From Methylomonas lenta (GTDB taxonomy: Bacteria > Pseudomonadota > Gammaproteobacteria > Methylococcales > Methylomonadaceae), in the NCBI RefSeq assembly GCF_001644015.1, contig NZ_LUUI01000066.1:1-64000 (forward strand): DNA of 64,000 bases, in the 5' to 3' direction. Positions 17,182-25,843 of the stretch are shown here, piece after piece (position 1 is the stretch's first letter; each line of letters begins with the position of its first letter). The translations under genes were made by a program, and so were the position numbers. Under the pieces are notes generated by a model. That model did no database searches. It had not been told where the DNA came from and saw only the letters and a list, made by a program, of their open reading frames with translations.

Positions 17182-20100
17182 GCATTTGTTCCAGGTGTTG
17201 ATAATGGGTTAGCCTTGGCGGGTTGTTTGCCAAAGCTTTCTACGATTGACAGTAAGTCGTCGATTTGTTGTTCGTTGGTAAATAAAGCATCCAGTTCGCC
17301 GAGGGCGGCAAACGGCATTTGGTAAAGATGGTCAATTTCAATCGCGCCGCTTTGGGCGATTTGACGTTTGAGCAAACCGAGAAACTGCACTTGCCGGGCG
17401 TTGAGGCTGGGGTAGTGTTGGATAAACGCTGCAAAACGTTCATTCACCTTGTCCGCGTCCATACCGACGATGGAACGCAGAATTTGTTCCAGCGGCGCAG
17501 CGGTATCGTAAAAGCTTTTTAACACCTGCAAATCCACATCAGGATGATGCGTGTGAATCAAGGCGTTGAGGTTGGCTAATTCGGCTTCTGTGACCGCTTC
17601 ACCGGCGCGGATTTTCTTCAGGACTGCGTCCTGCTCGAACAGTTCTTTTAAGGCTTGCTCTACCTTGAGGCGATAGCTGGCCATATCGACCGCATTAAGA
17701 TAAGTGCTTTGTTTTTCGCGGACTTCGTCGCCATCCGGAATGTCGATGATAGGTTTGTCGACGCTTGGGCCGGTGCCTTTGTCTCGATGTTGCATGATGC
17801 TACGCAGTTCAGTGCGCGCCTGTTCCAATTCATCGAGTGAGGCGGCTTGCCACCAAGTCAGCTCGCGGCATTGTTTGATGGTTGCGGCTTTAGCCTTGAC
17901 CTGGTTTAAGTTCATTTGCAGTTGCCAAAGCTGACCGATGGCTTCGCCGGCCAGATCATCATAGGACTGGGTGTTTTGCAGTTTGTGTTGCTGAATTTGG
18001 CAGAGCAGCAAATCCCATTGGTAGGCATCGCTATGGCCGCGCACATCCAGCCATTGCATCAGAGGGGCAATCTCGGTTTCCAGCAGCGTGACGGTGTTGG
18101 GGCTGAATTGGCGCAACGCGTCGAGTTGGCTCATCTGCTGTTTGAGTTTCCATTTGTCGCGCACGGCGATGGTTTTGTCGTCCAGGCTATTGATGGCTTT
18201 GTGCAGAGTTTGAACCACGACATCGAAAAAATCCGGTTCGGCGTGGTGTAAGGCGGTTTTAGCCAAACTCAGTTGCGCTTCAAACAAGCGCTGCATCAGG
18301 GATTTGCTTTGGCTGATTTCGACCTCGCGTTGCTTCAGGCCATGGTATTCCACCACGCCCCAATGATCGAAAATCTGAAAATGGGTTTTGTGTTTGCCGG
18401 GGCCAAACAGGTTAAGGCACAGCCGTGTACCACGCCCGAGCATTTGCCAGAATTTGACCGGCGATTTAACCGGGCGGGCGAACACCAGGTTGACGATCTC
18501 CGGCACATCGATGCCGGTATCCAGCATGTCGACCGAGATGGCGATGGTGAGTTGGTCGTTATTACCTTCGCCCTTGAAGTCGTCGATCAATTCTTCGGCG
18601 CGTGGATCGTAGTTGTCGATGACCTGGCAGAATTTGCCGGCGTATTGCGGATATAGCTCGTCGAACAGTTTTTCCAGCAACTTGGCGTGCTGGTGGTTGC
18701 GAGCGAAGATAATAGTTTTGCCCAGCGTTTGCCCATCAGCCTGACGAATGCCATGTTCCATCAGGTTTTGCAGTATCTTGCGGTTGGTGTCTTTATTGAA
18801 AATAGCGCTATCGATTTGTTCCGCATCAAAATCCAGGCTGTTAGGATCAATGCCTTGGTCTTCCAGCGCAGCAATGGCTTCGGCCGACAAAGCGTGGCCT
18901 TTAATGCCGTCGCGCAAAAATTGCGTCGTGTGTTTGACCACTTGATACGGCACCAGATAACCTTCTTCAACAGCCGTTTCCAGGGTGTAATTGCTGGTGG
19001 GTTGTTTAAAGTCACAACCGAACAATTGGCAAGTGGAACGACTAACCATTTCCACCGGCGTGGCGGTCAAACCGACTTGCAAGGCATCGAAATAGCGGAA
19101 CATGTCGCCGTAGATGTTGTAAATGCTGCGGTGCGATTCGTCAGCGATGATTAGATCAAAGAAGCCGGGATCAAAGGCATCGAACACTTTGGTCATGGCT
19201 GGATAGGTGGCGACGAAGATGCGGTTGTGGGTGTCCTGCACGCTTTTGCTGGTCAGTACACTAATCGGCGCAGGTAAAAAGGCGCTAAAGGCATTTTTGG
19301 CCTGTTTACGCAGCTCACGGCGGTCGCAAACAAACAAAACGCGCTTGACCCAACCAGCTTTCATGCAGACATCGGCTAAGGCAATCGACAGTCTAGTCTT
19401 GCCGGTGCCGGTGGCTTGTACCGCCAAGGCTTTGCGTTGTTTAGTTTCGAAGCGTTCGGTGATGCGTTTTAGCGCTTCGTGTTGATATAAGCGGTCTGTC
19501 AATATTTCCGGTTTGGGTGTGACCGTGTTGAAAGGCTTGCGCTCGCTGCGCTGGCGTAATTGATATTGCAGACTGGATTTAGAATAAAACCCATACAAAC
19601 GGCGCGGCGGATAATTTTGCGCTGGATGATCATCCCACAACCAGATATCGTGGCCGTTGGTGTAAAAGATGATCGGACGCTGGCCGTGCATTTTTTCCAG
19701 GCCGTCGGCATAGTGTTTGGCTTGATGGCGGCCTGTTTCAGCATCGACGGCGGTTTTTTTGGCTTCGATGACCGCGAGTGGTTTGCCTTTTTCATCCCAT
19801 AACACATAGTCGGCATAACCTTCGCTGCTGGCAGTGGGTTGATGCAGCACCTTTTCTTCCAGCGACACTTGCTCACTATCCTCAAGTTGCCAGCCCACTT
19901 GAGCCAGCTGCAAGTCGATTAGATACTTGCGAGTGGCGGCTTCGTTAAAATGTAAATCCAGCGCCGCTTTTTGGCCTTTGCTGGTGGCTTGTTTTTTAAG
20001 CTGCTCCAATTCTTCAGCAGTTCGCTGCAGTTGCGCGGCTTTTTCCCGTTCTACTTCCAATTCCGCCAGCATGGCCTGCATGCGGGCTTCCTGTTTGGCG

Positions 20101-20591
20101 TATTGCTCCAGCAGGGCTTTACGTTCTTTTTTATAATCCGCTTTTTCCGATTGTGCAGGCTTAGGCTGTTGGTAATCGGCAATGCTGTTTTGATCACCAT
20201 TGGCGTAGGTGATGAACAGCCAGCGGGCGATGTCGAAGGTTTCTTTCAATAGCCATTGGGCACTTTGTTCACTGACTTTATCGCCGTGAGCGGCTTTATT
20301 GCCGTGAATGCGCAAGGCATGCAGTTTGTCGATGACGACTTTAGGTGTGACCGCTTCGAAGGCTGCGTTGGTCAACTGTTCCATAAAGTTGGCTTGCGGT
20401 GGACGCGGTAATCCCAGTTGAGAATAGACAATCGCCACCGAACGCTCGGCAAAGTTGCGCAATTTGGTCTGCGCGCTTTGCGGGTCGATTGAGGTGTAGT
20501 GCTCGGCAAAACCTGCAAGGCTGGCTAACTCCGGCCATGTGCTTCTTAGGAATTCAAAGTTTTGTGATTGCATGATGTCGATTCTGTCCAT
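17178..20591 (-). CDS. hsdR: Type I restriction endonuclease/translocase subunit
   Basis: The 1137-residue protein carries, in order: an N-terminal DUF4145-like helical region (20-130), a coiled coil (150-210), the PD-(D/E)xK nuclease site (GYADYVLWDEKGKPLAVIEAK, Asp261, Glu276, Lys278), Walker A ATGTGKTR (393-400), the DESH box (ADESHRSIYN), and the SF2 motor with VDMLDTGIDVPE and MLGRGTRL. The C-terminus binds the methylase core. An alternative start is ATG 20573 (MQSQNFEFLR). All motor and nuclease residues appear intact, so restriction should be functional. The gene begins 28 bp after the stop of the sigma-54 activator on the same strand. Confidence 0.94.
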   Translation of the reverse strand: MDRIDIMQSQNFEFLRSTWPELASLAGFAEHYTSIDPQSAQTKLRNFAERSVAIVYSQLGLPRPPQANFMEQLTNAAFEAVTPKVVIDKLHALRIHGNKAAHGDKVSEQSAQWLLKETFDIARWLFITYANGDQNSIADYQQPKPAQSEKADYKKERKALLEQYAKQEARMQAMLAELEVEREKAAQLQRTAEELEQLKKQATSKGQKAALDLHFNEAATRKYLIDLQLAQVGWQLEDSEQVSLEEKVLHQPTASSEGYADYVLWDEKGKPLAVIEAKKTAVDAETGRHQAKHYADGLEKMHGQRPIIFYTNGHDIWLWDDHPAQNYPPRRLYGFYSKSSLQYQLRQRSERKPFNTVTPKPEILTDRLYQHEALKRITERFETKQRKALAVQATGTGKTRLSIALADVCMKAGWVKRVLFVCDRRELRKQAKNAFSAFLPAPISVLTSKSVQDTHNRIFVATYPAMTKVFDAFDPGFFDLIIADESHRSIYNIYGDMFRYFDALQVGLTATPVEMVSRSTCQLFGCDFKQPTSNYTLETAVEEGYLVPYQVVKHTTQFLRDGIKGHALSAEAIAALEDQGIDPNSLDFDAEQIDSAIFNKDTNRKILQNLMEHGIRQADGQTLGKTIIFARNHQHAKLLEKLFDELYPQYAGKFCQVIDNYDPRAEELIDDFKGEGNNDQLTIAISVDMLDTGIDVPEIVNLVFARPVKSPVKFWQMLGRGTRLCLNLFGPGKHKTHFQIFDHWGVVEYHGLKQREVEISQSKSLMQRLFEAQLSLAKTALHHAEPDFFDVVVQTLHKAINSLDDKTIAVRDKWKLKQQMSQLDALRQFSPNTVTLLETEIAPLMQWLDVRGHSDAYQWDLLLCQIQQHKLQNTQSYDDLAGEAIGQLWQLQMNLNQVKAKAATIKQCRELTWWQAASLDELEQARTELRSIMQHRDKGTGPSVDKPIIDIPDGDEVREKQSTYLNAVDMASYRLKVEQALKELFEQDAVLKKIRAGEAVTEAELANLNALIHTHHPDVDLQVLKSFYDTAAPLEQILRSIVGMDADKVNERFAAFIQHYPSLNARQVQFLGLLKRQIAQSGAIEIDHLYQMPFAALGELDALFTNEQQIDDLLSIVESFGKQPAKANPLSTPGTNA

Positions 20592-20619
20592 AGCTCTTCT
20601 AGTGCGAAAAGCGTGCCAA

Positions 20620-22137
20620 TTATTCTTGTATGTTTAGCTTGTCCATCCAATTGCTGAGCGTTTGGTAGTTCGGCAATCCTAGCAGCGTCGTGGCTTTCTT
20701 TTTATTACCGGCGACTTGCGCCAGTGCCTTGGTAATGTATTGTCGTTTGATGTCGTCTAACAAGCCTTGAATATCAAGGCCTGAACCAATTTCCGGCAGT
20801 TCGCTTTTATTGCCGTTGACCGGTCGGCTAATCATAGCTTCCTTGATATCAAACTCGCTTATGGTATCCGATTCCGCCCAGATTGAAGCGCGCAATAACG
20901 TACCGTGTAATTCGCGGATATTACCTGGCCAAGCATAGCTGAGGATAATGTTTTTTGCTTTTACAGAAATTTTCTTATTGATATAGCCCGGTTGATTGGA
21001 TGCTTCGCGATTGATTGATGTCATTAAATGATCAACCAATAATACAAGATCGCCACTGCGTTCGCGTAAGGGTGGTAATGTCAAAACGCCAATAGCGACA
21101 CGGTAAAACAGGTCTTCGCGAAACCGCCCCTCTGCAATGTCTTGGGCAAGATTGCGGTTAGTCGCGGCGATTACTCGCACATCGACTATTTGCGCTTTGC
21201 TGTCTCCAACTTTATTGATTTCACCGTATTGAAGGACACGAAGCAATCTCACTTGGGCATCTTGCGGTAATTCGCCGAATTCATCCAAAAATAAGGTTCC
21301 GCCGTCGGCTGCTTCGAAAAAGCCGGTTTTGTTGCTAATCGCACCGGTAAAAGCGCCTTTGATATGGCCAAACAGCGCTGAATCGATCAAATCCTTAGGA
21401 ATAGCGCCACAGTTTACAGTGATAAAAGGTTTGCCTTTGCGTTGGCTGGCATTGTGAATCGCTTTGGCAAAGAGTTCTTTACCAGTACCGGATTCGCCCA
21501 TGATCAGCGCGGAAACATTACGCACCGCGATTTTTTCAGCTTTCCGAATGACTCGCTGAAAATCAGGGTTTTGGGTGATGATGTCGGAAAACGCTGCTGA
21601 GGTAGGAGCATGATCCAAGGCAAGCTCGCTGAGCTTTTGATCGGCACGCTTGACTAGTTGAGGAACGAACTCGGCAGAAATGTCGAATGGTATGGTGACA
21701 AATTCGCCACCTTTCTCCTTGGTGGATTGCACGAACCGCGTGTTGTACTTAGTTTTACCCAACAGGATAGATACCGCTGTCATCGATGGTGTGCCAGGTG
21801 ACAGGTGAATACTGATATCCAGATCAGGATGTTCACCAGTCAGGTTTTTCAGATAGCCGTCTACCGCTTGATGTATATCACCAAAGTCAATCGGAGAGCG
21901 GAGAGCACATGGAATTGAAACGGCTTTTATAGTGTTGCTCTGAGTCAGCCAATCAAGATATGCAGTGACTTTTTGTTGATCTTGGTCGTGTAACAAATGC
22001 AGTTCATCAAAGCTGAGATTTTTTAAAGCTCCAAGTATCGGGCCGTCACCAATGGGTTCTCCGACATTGTTTGGCAACAAACTTGCCGCCTTCAAATCGG
22101 CAATTCCTAACCACGCCAACAAAATCTGCTTGCTCAT
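20620..22137 (-). CDS. Sigma-54-dependent activator with probable CARF/RtcR-like sensor domain
   Basis: ATG 22137 is chosen because GAGAG lies about seven bases upstream; ATG 22152 is the alternative (residue numbers here count from it). Residues about 7-160 form a Rossmann-type sensor. A first strand, QILLAWLG, is followed later by IHLSPGTPSMTAVSILLGKTK, which resembles the S-x-GTP ligand loop of RtcR/CARF domains. The AAA+ domain has GESGTGKE (219-226), GAFTGA (266-271, the sigma-54 contact) and GGTLFLDEFGELP. The C-terminus is a Fis-type HTH (VAGNKKKATTLLGLPNYQTL). It should activate sigma-54 promoters after sensing a ligand, possibly a nucleotide signal. Its position ahead of hsdR makes the RM-HEPN-TA genes candidate targets. 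Confidence 0.85.
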   Translation of the reverse strand: MSKQILLAWLGIADLKAASLLPNNVGEPIGDGPILGALKNLSFDELHLLHDQDQQKVTAYLDWLTQSNTIKAVSIPCALRSPIDFGDIHQAVDGYLKNLTGEHPDLDISIHLSPGTPSMTAVSILLGKTKYNTRFVQSTKEKGGEFVTIPFDISAEFVPQLVKRADQKLSELALDHAPTSAAFSDIITQNPDFQRVIRKAEKIAVRNVSALIMGESGTGKELFAKAIHNASQRKGKPFITVNCGAIPKDLIDSALFGHIKGAFTGAISNKTGFFEAADGGTLFLDEFGELPQDAQVRLLRVLQYGEINKVGDSKAQIVDVRVIAATNRNLAQDIAEGRFREDLFYRVAIGVLTLPPLRERSGDLVLLVDHLMTSINREASNQPGYINKKISVKAKNIILSYAWPGNIRELHGTLLRASIWAESDTISEFDIKEAMISRPVNGNKSELPEIGSGLDIQGLLDDIKRQYITKALAQVAGNKKKATTLLGLPNYQTLSNWMDKLNIQE

Positions 22138-22152
22138 TAACGTCTCTCGCAT

Positions 22153-22657
22153 CTGGCAACGAAGAGCTATCCAAAATAGCTGATTGCCAATCCTACCACT
22201 TAACAGGTAAATTTATTTGCTAAAGGATAATAATATTTATGCTTGCCCAATACGCGATTTCGGAATCCTGTAAAGTAGTGGCGCTATTCCTATAGGATGG
22301 GTCTCATACTGATCACTTACATCTCACGCTTGCTCTCTTGTTTCACATGCCTGATTAGACAGTAAGCTAGTTTTCTTCGGGACAAAAGATGTGGTCAGAG
22401 TTTGACCGGAACCTAAGCGATCAAATTTTTCGACAGGCTGATTTCTCAAAAACATAATTCGATGAAATTTGGCAGTCCACTCTGGTAATCGTTAACGTGA
22501 TATATGGCAAAACTGCATTGAGGCATTTTAGCTTTCGCGCAGAAAACTTGTCACATGCTGTGGAGACCAGAGCGAGTTTTTTGAACTCGCGCCCTGAATG
22601 CTAAACTATGTCAGTCGTCAACTCACCTTAAATGCAAGTCAGTTCTAATAATAAAAA
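22153..22657. other. Divergent intergenic region between the sigma-54 activator and the NYN gene
   Basis: About 505 bp without a credible gene. It should contain the promoters for both divergent units. I looked on both strands for a -24/-12 GG-N10-GC sigma-54 signature near either start and found no convincing match. The only clear structure is the stem-loop at 22572-22590. Confidence 0.5.
22572..22590. other. Short perfect stem-loop upstream of the NYN gene
   Basis: GCGAGTT (22572-22578) pairs with AACTCGC (22584-22590) across a five-base loop. It lies 68 bp before the NYN-LOTUS start and is not followed by a T-run. It could be a leader structure or an operator. Confidence 0.35.
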
Positions 22658-23893
22658 ATGACAACTCAAAAAGCTAACAGGATTGCGGTATTCATTGATG
22701 CAGAAAATGTCACTAACTGGATCAAAAACGATGGTGTTACGCCGATAATAGAAGAACTAAAACAACTGGGCCAAATAATTATTCGTCGCGCATACGGCGT
22801 TTGGAGTCGGCCCCAACTGGCTATGCATCAAACATCTATAAATCGGAATGGATTTGAACTGATTCATTGCTATCATCCGGTCACCGGAAAAAATACTGCC
22901 GATATCCAGATGACAGTCGATGTCATCGAATGTGCATGGCAACTTCCCAATATCAATTATTTTGTTTTAGTCACAGGTGATTCGGACTTCAGCCCTGTAT
23001 TTCACCGTTTACGCGAAATGGACAAAGAAGTGATCGGTGTTGGTCGGCATTCAACTTTGAGCGAATGCGTCAAAACATCGTGCAGCCGTTTTATTTATAC
23101 GGATGAATATTCACCTGAACTCGCCGCCTCATCAGTGGATACGGTTTCAGAACAGGACGTAACCCAAAACACAACGATAGCCCAAGCTTCTCAACCTTGT
23201 TTATCACTTGCCGAAGTGCAGTCACTGGTCATTCAACAATTGAAAGCGGCACCTGATGCGGTCAATACTTCCCAGCTAAAAAATATCTTAAAACAAACTG
23301 CGGCGGATTTTAAAGAAAGTGACTATGAATTTAAGACTTTTACAGACTTCCTCAGCGCGATTGAAAACGTCCACTTGAATAAAGTCGGAACCGTTACCTA
23401 TGCGTCACTGATACCGAATACAACCAAAGCAAAAACGACTGAACCTAAGCCAGCTTCAGCCAATTTATATCAAAGTCTTCTAAACAAACACAATTTGCGC
23501 CTGACCAGCGCAGATACCATCAAAAAAATCTACAAGCAGGCTACTACAAACAAAAAAGCATGTTCCGATTTAGCCACTCTTCGCGAAACTGTTTTTGTTG
23601 ATTGCCATAAGCTTGATAACCATCTTTCGAAAATCGATATCAATAAGGCATTTAATTTGTTTGTTCGGATGGACTTGGTATATACCGAGAAAGAGAAAGA
23701 TGGGATAGATGCTATTCTGGTCAGAAAAATCGCTTTAAAGGATTTTTTGTTGAAAGTAGATAAGTTGATTATCGCGACCTTGTTAGAACTAAACAAAACC
23801 AATACCTTGGAGTTAAAAGCCAAAGAGGTTAAAAAACTCACCATCTCCACCATTAGCAAAGACAACATCAAAAAATTGATTGGTGAAAAATAA
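22658..23893 (+). CDS. NYN-domain ribonuclease with LOTUS/OST-HTH domain
   Basis: The 411-residue protein opens with a LabA-like NYN (PIN-fold) nuclease domain. Its acidic residues are visible: IAVFIDAENV (Asp14), NTADIQMTVDVIE (Asp82, Asp88) and FVLVTGDSDFSP (Asp108, Asp110). After a linker, residues about 187-250 (SLAEVQSLVIQQLKAAPD... FTDFLSAIENV) match an OST-HTH/LOTUS fold. The C-terminal 150 residues are helical and lysine-rich. NYN-LOTUS proteins are predicted RNases whose LOTUS part binds RNA. It diverges from the sigma-54 activator and precedes the Argonaute pair by 190 bp, which suggests, but does not prove, a defence connection. Confidence 0.85.
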   Translation: MTTQKANRIAVFIDAENVTNWIKNDGVTPIIEELKQLGQIIIRRAYGVWSRPQLAMHQTSINRNGFELIHCYHPVTGKNTADIQMTVDVIECAWQLPNINYFVLVTGDSDFSPVFHRLREMDKEVIGVGRHSTLSECVKTSCSRFIYTDEYSPELAASSVDTVSEQDVTQNTTIAQASQPCLSLAEVQSLVIQQLKAAPDAVNTSQLKNILKQTAADFKESDYEFKTFTDFLSAIENVHLNKVGTVTYASLIPNTTKAKTTEPKPASANLYQSLLNKHNLRLTSADTIKKIYKQATTNKKACSDLATLRETVFVDCHKLDNHLSKIDINKAFNLFVRMDLVYTEKEKDGIDAILVRKIALKDFLLKVDKLIIATLLELNKTNTLELKAKEVKKLTISTISKDNIKKLIGEK

Positions 23894-24084
23894 TGGTTAC
23901 GTTCAGCAGTGAATGCAGTATGCGACGGTGCATTGACGAATTATAGAAATGCAATTTTTTAGTTTGAATTTAAACAGATTTTGGTTTTACCAAGGAAGGC
24001 CTTGCAGCGATCCTTTAAGAGGGCTTTAAAAAATGAGCAAGCTGAATTTTATGATAAATGTTAGATACTTATTCGGAGCTATCA

Positions 24085-25842
24085 ATGGAACTATCTTCTT
24101 TCCTAAGGACGTATAAAACCCGCGCTAAAAATATTCACTGGTTTATTGGCGCCGGTGCATCTGCCAATGCCGGGATAATGAGCGCTTGGGAGATGACGTG
24201 GGAATTCAAAAGAAATATTTATTGCAGTGAAAATGGAAAATCAATAAGTTCCTGTAAGGATTTATCAAATCCAAGATTCCGTGAGCTCATTCAAAGCTAT
24301 TTGGATTCGCAACAAAGGCATCCAAATGTCGATTCACTAGAAGAATACTCTCATTATTTTTCAATTGCTTACCGGTCTGAATCGGATAGACGTGCATATA
24401 TAGAGGAAAAAATTAGTTCTGCTGAAATTAAGTTTTCACATCGAGTGATGGCTGCATTGATCGGATTAGGTGTATGTAAAGCTATTTGGACTACAAATTT
24501 TGATTCTGTAATTGAAGAAAGTTGGCAATCCCTTGGCTTGCCAATTAGCAAATTACATATTGCTAGCATTGGCAATGCTATAAAAGCTAGTCAGTGCATT
24601 CGAGAAGACAGATTTCCACTTTATGTCAAACTCCATGGAGATTTTCAATCTTCAAATCTTAAAAATACAAAATCAGAGTTACTTGAACAAGATCGAGATT
24701 TTAGAAACGCTTTAATAGAATTAGTAGGTAGTCGCTTTGGCTTTGCTTTTGTAGGTTACAGCGGAAGAGATGATTCTATTATGAGTGTTTTTGAAGAAAT
24801 AATTAGTAAGGCAAACAATGATTATCCTGGCTTGTTTTGGTTTAATAGAACTGGCGCTCCTGTTGTACCTCGTGTTTATGAACTTATAGAAACGGCTCAA
24901 AAAAAGGGTATTGATGCTCATGTGATTGATATACCGAGTTTTGATGAACTAATGCTGAACTTATATAAGTATCTAAATGATGAATTAATGGACTTTGAGG
25001 ACTATTTACAGCCAATGTTGGAACGAAGGAGTCCTGTAAGTCTTGAGCCTAGTAATCAAGAAACTGACATCATCCGTTTCAACGCTTTTAAGGTTCTTTC
25101 TGTTCCACAAAGCGTCTATCTTTTTGACTGTGATATAGGTGGTGTCGGCGAGGTTAAAGATAGGATAGCTCATTGCAACAAAGTATTGGCAACAAGAGTA
25201 AGTGGGGGTGTTTTGGCTTTTGGTGATAGAGATGAAATTGCTTCAGTTTTTTCCATAAAAGAAAAAAACAGCATATCTGTTCAACCATTTAAGGTTAAAG
25301 ACTACAAAACTTCTGAATACTTCTTACTTTATCAGGTTATCGAAAAGATTTTTTGTTCACGGCTACCATTGAAATCTTATCAAAACAAAAATGGGTTGAC
25401 CTTATATATTGACCCAGACTCAAAGAATCTTGCTCTTTTTAATCCATTAATTAATGCATTAAAAACAAAATTTGAAAACTCACCTAAGATCAACGGAAAA
25501 ACGCCTGGGCTTAATCGCTATTGGTCTGAATCTATACAGCTCAGAATTGAAGAAAGAATGGATGCCCTTTGGTTGATTGTGAATCCAGTTGTTTACATTG
25601 AACAAGGCGAGCGTAATTGGGATGATCCTAGATATGTTAAACAAGAGGATTTCAGAAAAAAAAGATTGGGAAGTCGTTATAACAAACAAGCCGATGATAT
25701 ATTTAGTGCATGGGCAGTATGTCTTGGGCTTGATCATCATCACTCAAATCGGAGTGTCACATTTAAAGCATTCAAAGAAGATATAGCTGTAAACCCGACA
25801 ATTGAGTTTTCTACTGTCAGCTCTTTCAGTAATAGAGGATGA
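24085..25842 (+). CDS. SIR2-APAZ effector subunit of a short-Argonaute (SPARSA) system
   Basis: ATG 24085 has a CGGAG-like ribosome site; ATG 24058 is in frame and adds nine residues (numbering here counts from 24058). The SIR2 domain (about 25-300) has GAGASANAG (31-39), IWTTNFDS (Asn147), VKLHGDF (His193) and FVGYSGRD, the NAD-binding and catalytic set. The region after about 310 fits the APAZ domain that binds the Argonaute partner. The Argonaute gene begins one base after its stop. In characterised SPARSA systems, guide-directed recognition of invader nucleic acid switches on SIR2 NAD+ hydrolysis and kills or arrests the cell. Both NADase residues are present. Codon use is AT-rich compared with flanking core genes. 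Confidence 0.9.
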   Translation: MELSSFLRTYKTRAKNIHWFIGAGASANAGIMSAWEMTWEFKRNIYCSENGKSISSCKDLSNPRFRELIQSYLDSQQRHPNVDSLEEYSHYFSIAYRSESDRRAYIEEKISSAEIKFSHRVMAALIGLGVCKAIWTTNFDSVIEESWQSLGLPISKLHIASIGNAIKASQCIREDRFPLYVKLHGDFQSSNLKNTKSELLEQDRDFRNALIELVGSRFGFAFVGYSGRDDSIMSVFEEIISKANNDYPGLFWFNRTGAPVVPRVYELIETAQKKGIDAHVIDIPSFDELMLNLYKYLNDELMDFEDYLQPMLERRSPVSLEPSNQETDIIRFNAFKVLSVPQSVYLFDCDIGGVGEVKDRIAHCNKVLATRVSGGVLAFGDRDEIASVFSIKEKNSISVQPFKVKDYKTSEYFLLYQVIEKIFCSRLPLKSYQNKNGLTLYIDPDSKNLALFNPLINALKTKFENSPKINGKTPGLNRYWSESIQLRIEERMDALWLIVNPVVYIEQGERNWDDPRYVKQEDFRKKRLGSRYNKQADDIFSAWAVCLGLDHHHSNRSVTFKAFKEDIAVNPTIEFSTVSSFSNRG

Positions 25843-25843
25843 A

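Noticed and set aside
16087-17325. Several plus-strand ORFs of 80-150 codons opposite hsdM and hsdR
   Set aside because: Antisense shadows of strongly conserved methylase and nuclease coding sequence.
22153-22657. Sigma-54 (-24/-12) promoter near the activator or NYN gene
   Set aside because: TGGC-like elements occur, but none has the required ten-base spacing from GG to GC.
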